Shown here: positions 8,723 through 17,939 of the stretch, piece after piece
How the letters are laid out: each line of letters opens with the position of its first letter
Numbering within the stretch: the stretch's first letter is position 1
NCBI GenBank assembly: GCA_041393015.1
Contig: JAWKKV010000001.1
Span: forward strand, 620,001-684,000
From: JAGQYH01 sp041393015
Lineage (GTDB): Bacteria; Bacteroidota; Bacteroidia; Chitinophagales; JADIYW01
DNA length: 64,000 nucleotides
Direction: 5' to 3'
Made by a program: the position numbers and the translations under genes
The notes under the pieces: generated by a model
Databases searched by the model: none
Told to the model about the DNA's origin: nothing
Seen by the model: the letters and a program-made list of their open reading frames with translations, nothing else

Positions 8723-9670
8723 TTATTTCTTCTTCTCGTAACGTTTCCCTTGATATTCTCCATCAATCGTCTTCATCTCTACTTTTACTTGTTTTTTTGA
8801 TAGAGAATTTAAAAAATATCTAACGCCGTATCTTAAATGACGAACGTGCTTTTCTAAACTTGATTTTTTCCACTGATCAATGGCAGGATTGATGGTTGGC
8901 ATGGTTGGATCTACTTGAATATAACCATGAGCCATCGTACCTAACTTATTGAAACTATTTGGGAAGTAATGACCTGTAATAGATTTTCTACTTCTCATTG
9001 GGTTTTTATTCTCGTTAGATCCATGAATAGTACAAGAATGCCAAAAAATTACGTCTCCTTTTTTAACTGTACAGTCCACTTTCTTATAATCCTTATACGC
9101 TAAAGCATTAGAAATAGCACCTACATAATCTTCATTATGCTCTGCTTCTCTATTCGCTATTACCCCTAAATGTGTGGTTGGATAAACGTAAAAAGGCCCA
9201 CATTCCTCATCAATATCTTCTAATGCTACCCAAATACCCACTACTCCACCCGGAGGATCGGTATCTAAGTAATAGTGATCTTGATGTGCTACTGTTCCGG
9301 TTGATTTATCAAAAAACATAGATTGCCAAATAGTATGTTTTGGTTCTCCAGAAATAGCTTCTAAAACATCGCTGATGCCTTTATCAGTAATGATCTTATA
9401 TACACCGTCTGAGAATTTATTGGCTAAAACATGATAGTGAGGATTCCAGATAGAATGCTCAATAAAGCCTTGCTTATTCACTTCTAGCTTCTCAGGACGG
9501 TTAGTGTCTTGTGCTCTAATGATATAGAACTTCTTCTTTTTAAGTTTTTCGTACCCTTCTAAAAAGTAGTCTATTTTTTCCTTACTAATCAAGTTAGGAA
9601 CAATCACATAACCTTCTTCTTTGTAGGTTTTTGTGATGTTAGCCTTATCCTCTAAATTAACGTAGTGCAT
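8723..9670 (-). CDS. Phytanoyl-CoA dioxygenase (PhyH) family Fe(II)/2-oxoglutarate oxygenase
   Basis: A 315-residue protein of the PhyH family, non-haem iron enzymes that hydroxylate a substrate using 2-oxoglutarate and O2. The HxD part of the iron-binding triad is AHQDHYYLDTD. The distal histidine and 2OG-binding arginine lie in FWHSCTIHGSNENK and MRSRKSITGHYFP. I start it at the Met of MHYVNLEDKANITK. The upstream in-frame Met at 9736 would overlap the preceding gene and adds a stretch unlike the family. Its place between two sugar-transfer genes suggests hydroxylation of a glycan, lipid or small-molecule substituent. The substrate is unknown. Confidence 0.85.
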   Translation of the reverse strand: MHYVNLEDKANITKTYKEEGYVIVPNLISKEKIDYFLEGYEKLKKKKFYIIRAQDTNRPEKLEVNKQGFIEHSIWNPHYHVLANKFSDGVYKIITDKGISDVLEAISGEPKHTIWQSMFFDKSTGTVAHQDHYYLDTDPPGGVVGIWVALEDIDEECGPFYVYPTTHLGVIANREAEHNEDYVGAISNALAYKDYKKVDCTVKKGDVIFWHSCTIHGSNENKNPMRSRKSITGHYFPNSFNKLGTMAHGYIQVDPTMPTINPAIDQWKKSSLEKHVRHLRYGVRYFLNSLSKKQVKVEMKTIDGEYQGKRYEKKK

Positions 9671-9717
9671 AATTCTATTTTTTATAAAATTAATAGATTG
9701 TACGGTGAAGTACAATT

Positions 9718-10671
9718 TTATATTCTCAATAACCACTTAAATGTAGCAACCCAAGTGTGTTTAAAAAAGCCATTCTTAATCATCACCCATCTTCTACTAA
9801 TTGGATTCATTTCTTTTAGGGTAGTAAATGCATAGATGGTATTATTGGCTTTTGGGTTGTCATAGCCATTCTCAGTAATTCTCTTTTTAACCGCTAAAGC
9901 TTGCTCTTTCAACCTCGCATAATACTCTACGAAATTTTTGTTGTTTAGTTTTCTGCTCAGTTGATCTTCTTCTTCTGTCTTGGTAACTCTATTCTCTCCT
10001 CTACTGGCATTGTACTCGTGAATTCTATAATTGATTGTTGTTCTATCAATATAGTCAACTTTACCGGCAGCGGCAGCTACTACACTCACCCAATGATCGA
10101 ACCAAAGGGCTTCTTTAGGCACAGGGTTCGCTAAATCCACCAATCTTCTATTCATAATCATGACACAGCCATTGATTGGATTCTGCATCAACAATTTCCC
10201 TAAAGAAAGATAGTGTGGTTTAATATTGTCTTCCTTCCAACGTGATTCCGCAATTACATTTAAGTTTTCATCCACCATTTGAAGATTGCTATAGACCAAA
10301 CATGGCTTATTAGGCACTTCTTTTTCTAGTTTTTGAATAGCATTTAAAGACACTTCCAGTTTATCTTTCATCCATTGATCATCCTGATCGCAAAAACAAG
10401 CATAAGGCGCTTTGGAAGTTGCCAATAAAGTGGAGAAATTTTTATCAATGCCCAAGTTGCCCAATCCATCGTCTAAAAGCGTAATTTTTCCCGGGTATCT
10501 TTTGCTGTATTCTTCAATAATGGCAACTGTATTGTCTTTAGAATGATCATCTCTTACATACAAATGCCAATCTTGAAAAGTTTGATCAAACAATGAGTCT
10601 AGCAATACACTTATGTATTTTGAACCATTATACGTTGGCAATAGGATATCAATTAAATTATTGTTTGTCAT
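9718..10671 (-). CDS. Family 2 glycosyltransferase
   Basis: A 317-residue GT2 transferase that opens the glycan block. Motifs are the N-terminal DILLPTYNGSKYI, VRDDHSKDNT, and the QDDQW signature in CFCDQDDQWMKDKLE, typical of enzymes adding sugars to O-antigen or capsule chains. A later FDHWVSVVAAAAGKVDYID and NYRIHEYNASRG match the same subgroup. The start at MTNNNLIDILL (10671) is preferred; the Met four codons earlier is not needed by the fold. It is followed 47 nt later by the PhyH gene, so all four genes from here to 6574 are likely co-transcribed. Confidence 0.9.
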   Translation of the reverse strand: MTNNNLIDILLPTYNGSKYISVLLDSLFDQTFQDWHLYVRDDHSKDNTVAIIEEYSKRYPGKITLLDDGLGNLGIDKNFSTLLATSKAPYACFCDQDDQWMKDKLEVSLNAIQKLEKEVPNKPCLVYSNLQMVDENLNVIAESRWKEDNIKPHYLSLGKLLMQNPINGCVMIMNRRLVDLANPVPKEALWFDHWVSVVAAAAGKVDYIDRTTINYRIHEYNASRGENRVTKTEEEDQLSRKLNNKNFVEYYARLKEQALAVKKRITENGYDNPKANNTIYAFTTLKEMNPISRRWVMIKNGFFKHTWVATFKWLLRI

Positions 10672-10741
10672 AAGGCGCTGCAAATATACCTCAAATGCGT
10701 TTGATTGGCATTGATTTTTGTCATCATTTCACAGAAATTTA

Positions 10742-11347
10742 TTATGTTATTTCATGTGCTTTCCATTCAAACCTCCATGGCAATTTGGCGTCTTCGCCGG
10801 CATAATCCACCCCAATTCTTGGTGTTGCTGCAATTTCAGAGGCAGGAACTTTAATCCCAGTGTCTTCTATCCAAATTAAATCGCTTTGTAAATCGGTATA
10901 ATTCAACTCAGTAGTAATCCCTAAAGCTTTGGATAATGTTCCCGGTCCTGAAGAAAGATTTGGCTTAATTTTATCCATTCTTCTCCTTGCTAACATCACT
11001 TCAACGCCATTGTAAGGAATAACCCCTCTAATTAAAACTGCTTGTGCAATATTTTCAGGTCCGGTGACTACATTGAACAAATGATGAATGCCATAACACA
11101 AATAGACGTAAGCTTTTCCTCCTTCTGCAAAAAGTAATTCTGTTCTTTGGGTTCTTTTTCTGTTGTAGGCATGGCAAGCTTTCTCATCTTCATGATAGGC
11201 TTCTGTTTCGGAAATAATGCCTGCCGTCAATCGACCATTGATATTGGTAAAAAGCACTTTTCCTAAAAGCTTTTGAGCAATCCCAACGACATCATCTTTA
11301 ATATAAAATGTTTTATCTAGCTTTGACAAATAGAAAATGTTGAACAT
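10742..11347 (-). CDS. DNA-3-methyladenine glycosylase (AAG/Mpg family)
   Basis: A 201-residue base-excision repair enzyme that removes alkylated purines such as 3-methyladenine and hypoxanthine from DNA. The family core is clear: GKVLFTNINGRLTAGIISET, EAYHEDEKACHAYNRKRT (with the catalytic-region ETEAY), YVYLCYGIHHLFNVVT and SSGPGTLSKALGI. The start is put at the Met of MFNIFYLSKLD, giving the usual length of about 200. A 20-codon in-frame extension upstream is translated low-complexity intergenic sequence. It is a separate DNA-repair gene beside the glycan block. Confidence 0.93.
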   Translation of the reverse strand: MFNIFYLSKLDKTFYIKDDVVGIAQKLLGKVLFTNINGRLTAGIISETEAYHEDEKACHAYNRKRTQRTELLFAEGGKAYVYLCYGIHHLFNVVTGPENIAQAVLIRGVIPYNGVEVMLARRRMDKIKPNLSSGPGTLSKALGITTELNYTDLQSDLIWIEDTGIKVPASEIAATPRIGVDYAGEDAKLPWRFEWKAHEIT

Positions 11348-11525
11348 TTTCAAATTACAAATCTCAATGAATAAATCACAAATAATAACCAATAAATCAA
11401 AAACCAAACTCCAATTTGCTTATTTAGCGTTAGGATAGCTTTATAGCTCTTCGCTATGTTGAACTATTAGAAATTGAAATTTATTTGATTATTGTAAATT
11501 GTGATTTGTTATTTAATTAGAATAG

Positions 11526-12224
11526 ATGAAAGGAAAACTATATTTAATACCTACTTTTTTGGATATCGACTCCCTTGAAGTAATCCCAAAAAGCACCGCT
11601 GACAAAGCCATTCAGCTAAAATATATCATTGCTGAGAATATAAGAACCACAAGAAGATATTTGAAACAATTGGACAAAAGTGTAGATATTGATGCCATTA
11701 CATTTTTTGAGTTCAACAAGAAAACTGAAGGAAAAGATATAGAAGGTTTCTTTAAGCCTTTATTGGCAGGACATGATGTTGGTGTTTTTTCTGAAGCCGG
11801 CTGCCCGGGTATTGCTGACCCAGGACAACATCTTATAAAAATGGCTCATTATAGAGATATTCAAGTGGTTCCAATGACAGGACCAAGTTCTATTTTTTTA
11901 GCTTTAATGGCCTCTGGTATGAATGGACAGAATTTTAGGTTCCATGGCTATATTCCTATTGAAGAAAACAAGAAAAAGAAGTATTTACAGTACATGGAAG
12001 GCGAAGCGAAACAGCGAGGTGAAACCCAGATATTTATGGAAACTCCTTTTCGAAACAATAAAATGATAGGTACCATTTTGAAGACTTTAGATGATAAAAC
12101 TTCCCTTTGTTTAGCCGCCAACATTACCGGCGAGCAGGAATCTATCAAAACTAAAACCATTGCAGAATGGAAAAAAGAAGTGTACGATTACCACAAACAA
12201 CCTTGTATCTTTTTAATTTTGTAA
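11526..12224 (+). CDS. RsmI-like tetrapyrrole-methylase-fold SAM methyltransferase
   Basis: A 232-residue member of the RsmI/tetrapyrrole methylase fold. RsmI 2'-O-methylates C1402 of 16S rRNA. The SAM-binding signature is VFSEAGCPGIADPGQ, with PMTGPSSIFLALMASGMNG and the helix ETPFRNNKM further on. It is shorter than classical RsmI (about 280) and lacks the usual C-terminal domain. This corresponds to a short Bacteroidota group that often exists beside a full-length RsmI, so the exact target is uncertain. It leads a plus-strand run with DUF3109 (74 nt later) and dGTPase. Confidence 0.85.
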   Translation: MKGKLYLIPTFLDIDSLEVIPKSTADKAIQLKYIIAENIRTTRRYLKQLDKSVDIDAITFFEFNKKTEGKDIEGFFKPLLAGHDVGVFSEAGCPGIADPGQHLIKMAHYRDIQVVPMTGPSSIFLALMASGMNGQNFRFHGYIPIEENKKKKYLQYMEGEAKQRGETQIFMETPFRNNKMIGTILKTLDDKTSLCLAANITGEQESIKTKTIAEWKKEVYDYHKQPCIFLIL

Positions 12225-12298
12225 GGAAGATGCTAGATTTTAGATTTAAAAATCAAGACAGACACAAATCCAAATAACAAAAAATCCAAATAAGCCAC

Positions 12299-12892
12299 TT
12301 GATAGTAATTGATGACATATTAATAAGCGATGATGTAATAGAAAAGCAATTTGTTTGCGATCTCAAAAAATGCAAGGGAGCATGCTGTATTGAAGGCGAT
12401 GGAGGCGCTCCATTAGAAGTAGATGAATTGAAAATACTGGAAGACGAGTATGAAAAGTTTGAGCCTTACATGACGGAAATCGGCAAGCAAGCAATAGCCG
12501 AACAAGGGAAATATGTTTTTGAAAAAGATGATTTCTACACCGGTTACGGAACACCTCTTATTGGCAACACTGGTGCTTGTGCTTATGTTAACTACGATGA
12601 AAAAGGTGTGGCTTTGTGCAGTATTGAACAAGCATTTAATGATGGAAAAATCACTTTTAGAAAACCAATAAGCTGTCATTTATATCCGGTAAGAATTAAA
12701 GAATATAAAAAATCTACTGCGGTTAATTATGAGACTTGGAACATCTGTAGTGACGCTTGTACCTTAGGTGCTAAATTAAAAGTGCCTACTTACGTTTTTG
12801 TAAAAGATGCTTTGATTAGAAAATTTGGAGAAGAATTCTACGAACAATTAGATGGCGCTGCTCAATTCAAAAATAAGCAAGAAGAAGAGTAA
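12299..12892 (+). CDS. DUF3109 family cysteine-rich protein
   Basis: A 197-residue DUF3109 protein, a cytoplasmic Bacteroidota family of unknown function. It has a conserved cysteine set: CDLKKCKGACC near the N-terminus, then ACAYV, LCSIE, SCHLYPVRI, ICSDACTLG. These suggest metal (zinc or Fe-S) binding, which is inference. Translation must start at TTG (12299, MIVIDDILISDD). No ATG exists before the conserved segment and the family normally begins at this motif. Its stop overlaps the next gene's ATG by one base (TAATG), so it is translationally coupled to dgt. Confidence 0.85.
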   Translation: MIVIDDILISDDVIEKQFVCDLKKCKGACCIEGDGGAPLEVDELKILEDEYEKFEPYMTEIGKQAIAEQGKYVFEKDDFYTGYGTPLIGNTGACAYVNYDEKGVALCSIEQAFNDGKITFRKPISCHLYPVRIKEYKKSTAVNYETWNICSDACTLGAKLKVPTYVFVKDALIRKFGEEFYEQLDGAAQFKNKQEEE

Positions 12893-14274
12893 TGGACTGG
12901 AAGCATTTATTTAATCCCAATAGAATTGGCGTTGATTATGTAAAGGAAATTGACCTTGATACAACTAGAAGTTCTTTTGTAAAAGATTATGATAGAATCT
13001 TGTTTTCAGCTCCTTTTAGAAAGCTTCAAAATAAAACCCAAGTTTTCCCTTTAACCGATAACATTTTTGTCCATAATAGATTAACACATAGCTTAGAAAC
13101 CGCTTCTGTTGGTAGAACTTTAGGAAGAGATGTCGGTCAACTAATTGCGGATAAATATCATTCAGATGATAAAGTATTTCAGCATTTTTATAGAAACGAA
13201 TTACAGCATGTAGTTTCTGCTGCTTGTTTATCGCATGACATTGGGAATCCTCCGTTTGGACATGCGGGCGAGGTTGCTATATCGGAATATTTTAGAAATT
13301 TAACTGGTAATTTACAATCTAGAATTAAAAATGAAGTGTCTGATTTGCAGTGGGCAGAATTATGCCACTTTGAAGGCAACGCCAATGGCTTTAGAATCTT
13401 GACGCATAACTTTAATAATGCTACCGGAGGAGAATTCAAATTAACGTTTTCAACTTTAGCAGCCATGGTTAAATATCCTTGTTTAGCGGATGTTGGAAAC
13501 AATAAATCTACCGGATTAATCAGTACAAAAAAGTACAATAGCTTTGAATCAGAATGGCATTTTTGGAAGCAGTTAAGCCAAGGTTTAAATACTCCTGAAA
13601 CGTCCATTTCAAATGTTTACGCCAGACATCCATTTGTTTATTTAGTAGAGGCTGCAGATGACATTTGTTATTTGATTATTGATCTGGAAGATGCGCACCG
13701 ATTGAAAATTATCTCGCATCAAGAAACAGTGGATCATTTAATTGGTTTATTAAATGCATTTGCAGAAAATGATGCCGAAAAAGAAGCATCTTATCAAAAA
13801 GCGCTGGATAAAATTGATGCCCCTGAACAAAAGGTGGCTTATCTACGAGCGTTGCTAATTCATGCTGCCATTAATGAATGTGTTAAAACATTTATGAAAC
13901 ATGAAAAGGAATTATTAGCAGGAAATCTTCAAGAACCTTTGACAAATTTGTTTCATCAAGATTTAAATGATAAATGGCGAGCTCTACAATCATTCTCTTT
14001 TAAAAATATATACAGTCACTCCATTGTGATGGAAAGAGAAATGGCGGGCTATAAAATTTTGCAAGGTTTGCTGGGAGAGTTTATAGATGGTTTATTCCTT
14101 AAAAATTCTATGCGAAGCAAACAATTAGCCTCTTTAATACCATACGCCTATCGTAATTTGAATGACAATCAAAATCTTTATCTAAATATCAGATCTATTC
14201 TAGATTTTATCTCTGCGATGACGGACCAAGAAGCTATTGACCTCTTTAGATTGTTGAAAGGAATTCAGGTATAA
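12892..14274 (+). CDS. dgt: Deoxyguanosinetriphosphate triphosphohydrolase-like protein (dGTPase)
   Basis: A 460-residue HD-domain dNTP triphosphohydrolase, which releases deoxynucleosides and triphosphate and helps control dNTP pools. The N-terminal signature is DRILFSAPFRKLQNKTQVFP. The HD metal ligands are the His of RLTHSLE (about residue 66) and His115-Asp116 in LSHDIGNPPFGHAGE. The distal Asp lies in EAADDICYLIIDLEDA. The length is typical of the long Dgt type. The ATG overlaps the stop of the DUF3109 gene by one base. Confidence 0.93.
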   Translation: MDWKHLFNPNRIGVDYVKEIDLDTTRSSFVKDYDRILFSAPFRKLQNKTQVFPLTDNIFVHNRLTHSLETASVGRTLGRDVGQLIADKYHSDDKVFQHFYRNELQHVVSAACLSHDIGNPPFGHAGEVAISEYFRNLTGNLQSRIKNEVSDLQWAELCHFEGNANGFRILTHNFNNATGGEFKLTFSTLAAMVKYPCLADVGNNKSTGLISTKKYNSFESEWHFWKQLSQGLNTPETSISNVYARHPFVYLVEAADDICYLIIDLEDAHRLKIISHQETVDHLIGLLNAFAENDAEKEASYQKALDKIDAPEQKVAYLRALLIHAAINECVKTFMKHEKELLAGNLQEPLTNLFHQDLNDKWRALQSFSFKNIYSHSIVMEREMAGYKILQGLLGEFIDGLFLKNSMRSKQLASLIPYAYRNLNDNQNLYLNIRSILDFISAMTDQEAIDLFRLLKGIQV

Positions 14275-14280
14275 TAAAAA

Positions 14281-14300
14281 ACTCCGATAAAAATCGGAGT
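14281..14300 (-). terminator. Hairpin with minus-strand T tract between convergent genes
   Basis: An 8-bp perfect stem (ACTCCGAT/ATCGGAGT) with an AAAA loop is preceded by an A run on the plus strand. As a rho-independent terminator it therefore reads best on the minus strand, for the OmpA gene ending at 14528. It may act for dgt as a weak hairpin. Confidence 0.55.
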
Positions 14301-14401
14301 CAGTTAACCATTAGAAAGACTAAACTTTTTTGCGTATTTATTTAAATTTTTTTAATGGTTTAAGTAGTGTAACTGGCTACTTTAAAGCACACTAAGTGCA
14401 A

Positions 14402-14431
14402 AATAATCACCGCGACGTGCAGGTGATCATT
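14402..14431. repeat. Intergenic hairpin
   Basis: AATAATCACCGC pairs with GC(A)GGTGATCATT around a GACGT loop, with one bulge and one mismatch. It has no T tract. The ATCACC/GGTGAT core resembles the palindrome at 14485-14508. Confidence 0.5.
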
Positions 14432-14484
14432 CTGTCTTAGTTGATTCTATTTTGATTTACTCTATCGTCATATTCATTTCATTA

Positions 14485-14508
14485 TTTGCTGGTGATATCA
14501 CCAACAAA
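14485..14508. repeat. REP-like palindrome
   Basis: A perfect 14-bp palindrome TGGTGATATCACCA extends to TTTG/CAAA arms with one mismatch. The same GGTGATA.CACCAACAA phrase recurs at 41417-41433 and 41581-41599. It ends 20 nt from the stop of the OmpA gene. Confidence 0.6.
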
Positions 14509-14527
14509 GGCGCTGGAAGTTTTACAT

Positions 14528-16813
14528 TTACCAAGAGCAATTTGTACAAGGATCCACTTTTACATCAAACCTTTGTAAGCTCACCGTATTTATTCTTCCG
14601 CTTACTAATCTAAACTCAGTTCTTCTGTTTTGTTGATGTTCTTCTTCGGTACATTTTACATTGTCAACGCATCCATTAGCTGGTCTAATTTCACCAAATC
14701 CAATACTATGCAATCTATCTGCTGCAATACCTTTGCTTTCTAACCAAGCTTTCGCTGCTGCGGCTCTTCGCTTACTCAAATCAATGTTGTATTGATACGG
14801 CGCTCTTGCATCTGTATGCGATTCAATTTGAACATTGGCTTCCGGATTTTCTAACATAAAATCTAACACTCTTTGAAGATCCGGATTGGCATCATCTCTG
14901 ATATAACTTTCATCGAAGTCGTAATAAATATGGTAGAATACAATTCCGTTTCCACCGGTTCCATTGTTGTATCCGGCTACATCAAACATCCCTTCCTGTG
15001 ATAATTCAATCACCACTTCCATATCTTCAATAATGCCTTCCGAACTTACAATGGTATCTTTCGGGAAATAGCTTTTAGCCATGGCACCAATAAAATACTC
15101 GCATCCTTCAGCAGCATCATGTTGGCTACTTCCAGCCGCATCGCTTTGTTTGAAAGTTCTCTTGCCGCTACAAGCATCATAAAAATTAACTCTCGAAGTG
15201 CTAATCGGTTGTTTTGTCTTTTGATCAATTACGATAACAGTTAATGCAATTGGCACTTCTTTTCTTATTGGAATTTCAACTTCTACTACTGATCCCGGTG
15301 CTAAGCCTTTTGTGCTTGCAGAAACATCAGTATTACATGTATATCCTTTTGCACAGCCTGAAAAATCATACGTTTTACCGGGCTCAACAGCAAATCTAAA
15401 ATTGCCATCGCATTCTGTATTGGTAGCGCCTAATTCTTGACTTCCCAATAGCATTTTTACATCTGATTCACAAATCGGTTCTCCGGTGGTAGCATCAATT
15501 ACTTTTCCAATCAATCTAATTCCACCATCTTTAAAGCTGTAAATATCATCGTCGCCAAATTCACTTGGACGGTTAGATGTAAAATATCCTTCTCTTACTT
15601 CGTCTTTTAAAACCAAGGCAAAATCATCATAGTTAGTGTTTAGCGGTGCGCCCATATTTAAAACATGTGCCCAGCTACTTCCATCTGTACTCGGAATCGC
15701 CTCAAAAACATCCATTCCTCCTAAACCCGGCAATCCATCAGAAGCAAAGAACAAATGTCCCTCACTAGAGATAAATGGAAATCTTTCATTCCCTCTAGAG
15801 TTAATTTTAGTTCCAAGATTTTTTAATGATCCCCAACTGTCGCCTTCTCTGGTAGCCATATAAATATCTACACCACCTTGAGCATCTGCATGTGGCATAT
15901 CGCTAGCAAAATAGATGGTTTTCCCATCAGCACTTATGCTAGCATGTCCAACGGAATAATCATCACTATTGAAAGGAAAATCATCAATAATGTCTCCATC
16001 CCAATGACCTTCTTCTGTTTGTGCTTTACGCATTATTTTAAGGTTGACATTGTCTTCGTCATCCTTAGTTACTTTCTTATCCTTATAATTACTTCTGGTT
16101 AAATAAAGATCTTTTGATTTTGGATCTACGCAAACAGGACCATCATGGAAATTTCCATTTAACTTTTTACTACTTAATTTTGATACTTCTCCAAATTGAT
16201 CGTAGCCACTCACTTCCACTTTCTGTACTTGTAAAAAAGGTCTATCTGTCCAAACATCATTTTTAGCGCCTGCAGATGCAAATCCATTACTAGCAAAATA
16301 GAGTTGATCTTCATAAATATAAGGTGCAAAATCTGACGAGCCACTGTTAAAAGGTGTAATCTGAATATGATACGCCTCATTTTGTTTCAATAGTTTTTCA
16401 ACTTGAATCAATCCTGAAATAATTTCGGCTACATGAGCATCAGATGGTTCCATTTCTTGGTATCTCTTAAACTCAATTAAAGCCGGAGAATACTTACTGT
16501 TAGATCTCAACATCTGAGCATATTGATATACAATATCAGCACTTGCGCCAGATTCAGCAACAGCTTTTGCATACCACTTTTCAGCTTCTTTGGTGTCATT
16601 TTGAAGTCGATAACAATCGCCTATTTGAGAAAGCACATAGAATTTATCATCTATATTTTTCTTCTCTAGAATTGCTTTATAACTTTCTGCAGCTGCATCA
16701 AAGTTAAATGCTTCGAAATATTTATCTGCAAATTTTGTCTGCTTACTTTGAGCATTCGCATTTAACGAACCCAAAAGGATCACACAAATTAATATAAGGG
16801 CTAGTCTGTACAT
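14528..16813 (-). CDS. PorE-like OmpA family protein (TPR, propeller, CRD, OmpA), T9SS-associated
   Basis: A 761-residue exported protein with a signal peptide (MYRLALILICVILLGSLNANA). TPR-like helices follow to about residue 130, then a WD40/PD40 beta-propeller (repeated IYFASD and LFFASDG blades, about 150-430). Two carboxypeptidase-regulatory-like beta domains come next (GKVIDATTGEPI and VIDQKTKQPIS, about 435-610). The C-terminus is an OmpA peptidoglycan-binding domain with IESHTDARAPYQYNIDLSKR and QQNRRTEFRL. The order TPR-propeller-CRD-OmpA is that of PorE, a periplasmic T9SS component tied to peptidoglycan. It begins 56 nt after a PorP/SprF-family gene and follows the giant adhesin, so it probably anchors or energises that cargo's export. 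A non-T9SS OmpA role cannot be excluded. Confidence 0.88.
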   Translation of the reverse strand: MYRLALILICVILLGSLNANAQSKQTKFADKYFEAFNFDAAAESYKAILEKKNIDDKFYVLSQIGDCYRLQNDTKEAEKWYAKAVAESGASADIVYQYAQMLRSNSKYSPALIEFKRYQEMEPSDAHVAEIISGLIQVEKLLKQNEAYHIQITPFNSGSSDFAPYIYEDQLYFASNGFASAGAKNDVWTDRPFLQVQKVEVSGYDQFGEVSKLSSKKLNGNFHDGPVCVDPKSKDLYLTRSNYKDKKVTKDDEDNVNLKIMRKAQTEEGHWDGDIIDDFPFNSDDYSVGHASISADGKTIYFASDMPHADAQGGVDIYMATREGDSWGSLKNLGTKINSRGNERFPFISSEGHLFFASDGLPGLGGMDVFEAIPSTDGSSWAHVLNMGAPLNTNYDDFALVLKDEVREGYFTSNRPSEFGDDDIYSFKDGGIRLIGKVIDATTGEPICESDVKMLLGSQELGATNTECDGNFRFAVEPGKTYDFSGCAKGYTCNTDVSASTKGLAPGSVVEVEIPIRKEVPIALTVIVIDQKTKQPISTSRVNFYDACSGKRTFKQSDAAGSSQHDAAEGCEYFIGAMAKSYFPKDTIVSSEGIIEDMEVVIELSQEGMFDVAGYNNGTGGNGIVFYHIYYDFDESYIRDDANPDLQRVLDFMLENPEANVQIESHTDARAPYQYNIDLSKRRAAAAKAWLESKGIAADRLHSIGFGEIRPANGCVDNVKCTEEEHQQNRRTEFRLVSGRINTVSLQRFDVKVDPCTNCSW

Positions 16814-16869
16814 CTTATTAGTTTTTCTTTGTATTGTCTTGACTCTTGTTTCTTAAGTTTCACTATGGA

Positions 16870-17862
16870 TTAGAAATATCTGATATAACGTGGCGTAACA
16901 AATTGTTTCCCTTTTCCACCAAATTCCCATCCAAGCATTATCTCATGTGTTCCATTATTAAATGGACTTAAACCTTTAGATAATGTATGATCGTAGGCAT
17001 AACCAATTTCTAAATTCTGAGTGGCTTTGAATTTTAGTATTCCAATGATAGATTCTCCAGCTCTATTGTCATAGTCGCCTCCGGTTCTCCAACTGGCTCC
17101 CACCCAAAATCTATCGATAAACAATAATGATAGATTGATATCAAAATCCATCGGTGAATTTTGAGACCATTTGTATAAAATAGAAGGTTTAACTTTTACC
17201 TTACCATATTCTTTACCTAAAACCACTCCTGCTGTCGCAAAAACATGTTTAAATTGTTTTGCATCATCAAGTAATTCAATAGTTGCATTTCTTTTAAGAC
17301 TTAAGTTTAACAGATGTGGTAATCCAATACCTACATAATATCTTTTCCCTTGAGCATGAACACCAAAACCAAAATTAGGAACGATAGTATTGTACTGTTG
17401 ACTTAAAACCTGATCAGACCCTAAGCCCCACTCTGGTTGATACATCCCTGGATCAACTCTGTGGTACAATACACCTGCTCTAACTCCAAATGAGATTTTG
17501 TTATCCTCATTCTTGATTGGAATTCTAAAAGCAAAATCAACATCTACTTTATACTTCTTTTGACCTCCTAATTGATCGTAATGTATAGTGCCTCCCAAAG
17601 CGTATTGGTCGCGCTTAAATGGGCTATGCCCGCTTAAGTTAAAAGATCTTGGAGCACCTTCCAAACCAGACCATTGGTGCCTGTAGATAGCCATTAATGT
17701 TGGCGCTTCTTTAGCTCCGGCATAGGCAGGATTTAAGTACAAGCCATTAAACATGTACATACTGTACTCAGCATCTTGCTGTGCTTGTAGCTTTGTATTT
17801 CCAGTTAGGCATAGTAGCATTGATGCAATCAGGGCTACTATTAATTTACTTCGGATATTCAT
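16870..17862 (-). CDS. PorP/SprF family T9SS outer-membrane protein
   Basis: A 330-residue protein with a signal peptide (ending KLQAQQDAEYS) and a PorP/SprF-type outer-membrane beta-barrel. The family signature is near the N-terminus: YSMYMFNGLYLNPAYAG and YRHQWSGLEGAPRSF. It ends in aromatic strands (RYIRYF) typical of a barrel. In Flavobacterium johnsoniae, SprF and relatives are each encoded beside a large T9SS cargo with a type-B sorting domain and are needed for its export. Here the same arrangement holds, with the adhesin stop 77 nt upstream and the PorE-like gene 56 nt downstream. Confidence 0.92.
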   Translation of the reverse strand: MNIRSKLIVALIASMLLCLTGNTKLQAQQDAEYSMYMFNGLYLNPAYAGAKEAPTLMAIYRHQWSGLEGAPRSFNLSGHSPFKRDQYALGGTIHYDQLGGQKKYKVDVDFAFRIPIKNEDNKISFGVRAGVLYHRVDPGMYQPEWGLGSDQVLSQQYNTIVPNFGFGVHAQGKRYYVGIGLPHLLNLSLKRNATIELLDDAKQFKHVFATAGVVLGKEYGKVKVKPSILYKWSQNSPMDFDINLSLLFIDRFWVGASWRTGGDYDNRAGESIIGILKFKATQNLEIGYAYDHTLSKGLSPFNNGTHEIMLGWEFGGKGKQFVTPRYIRYF

Positions 17863-17939
17863 ATCTTAAGTTTTAGGTGTTTTGCTTCTTTTTATTATTA
17901 GGTGGCCTACTCACATCAATGTTTTCGGCCACTTTATTT

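Noticed and set aside
11348..11407. An N-terminal extension of the 3-methyladenine glycosylase
   Set aside because: It translates low-complexity intergenic DNA and makes the protein longer than its family.
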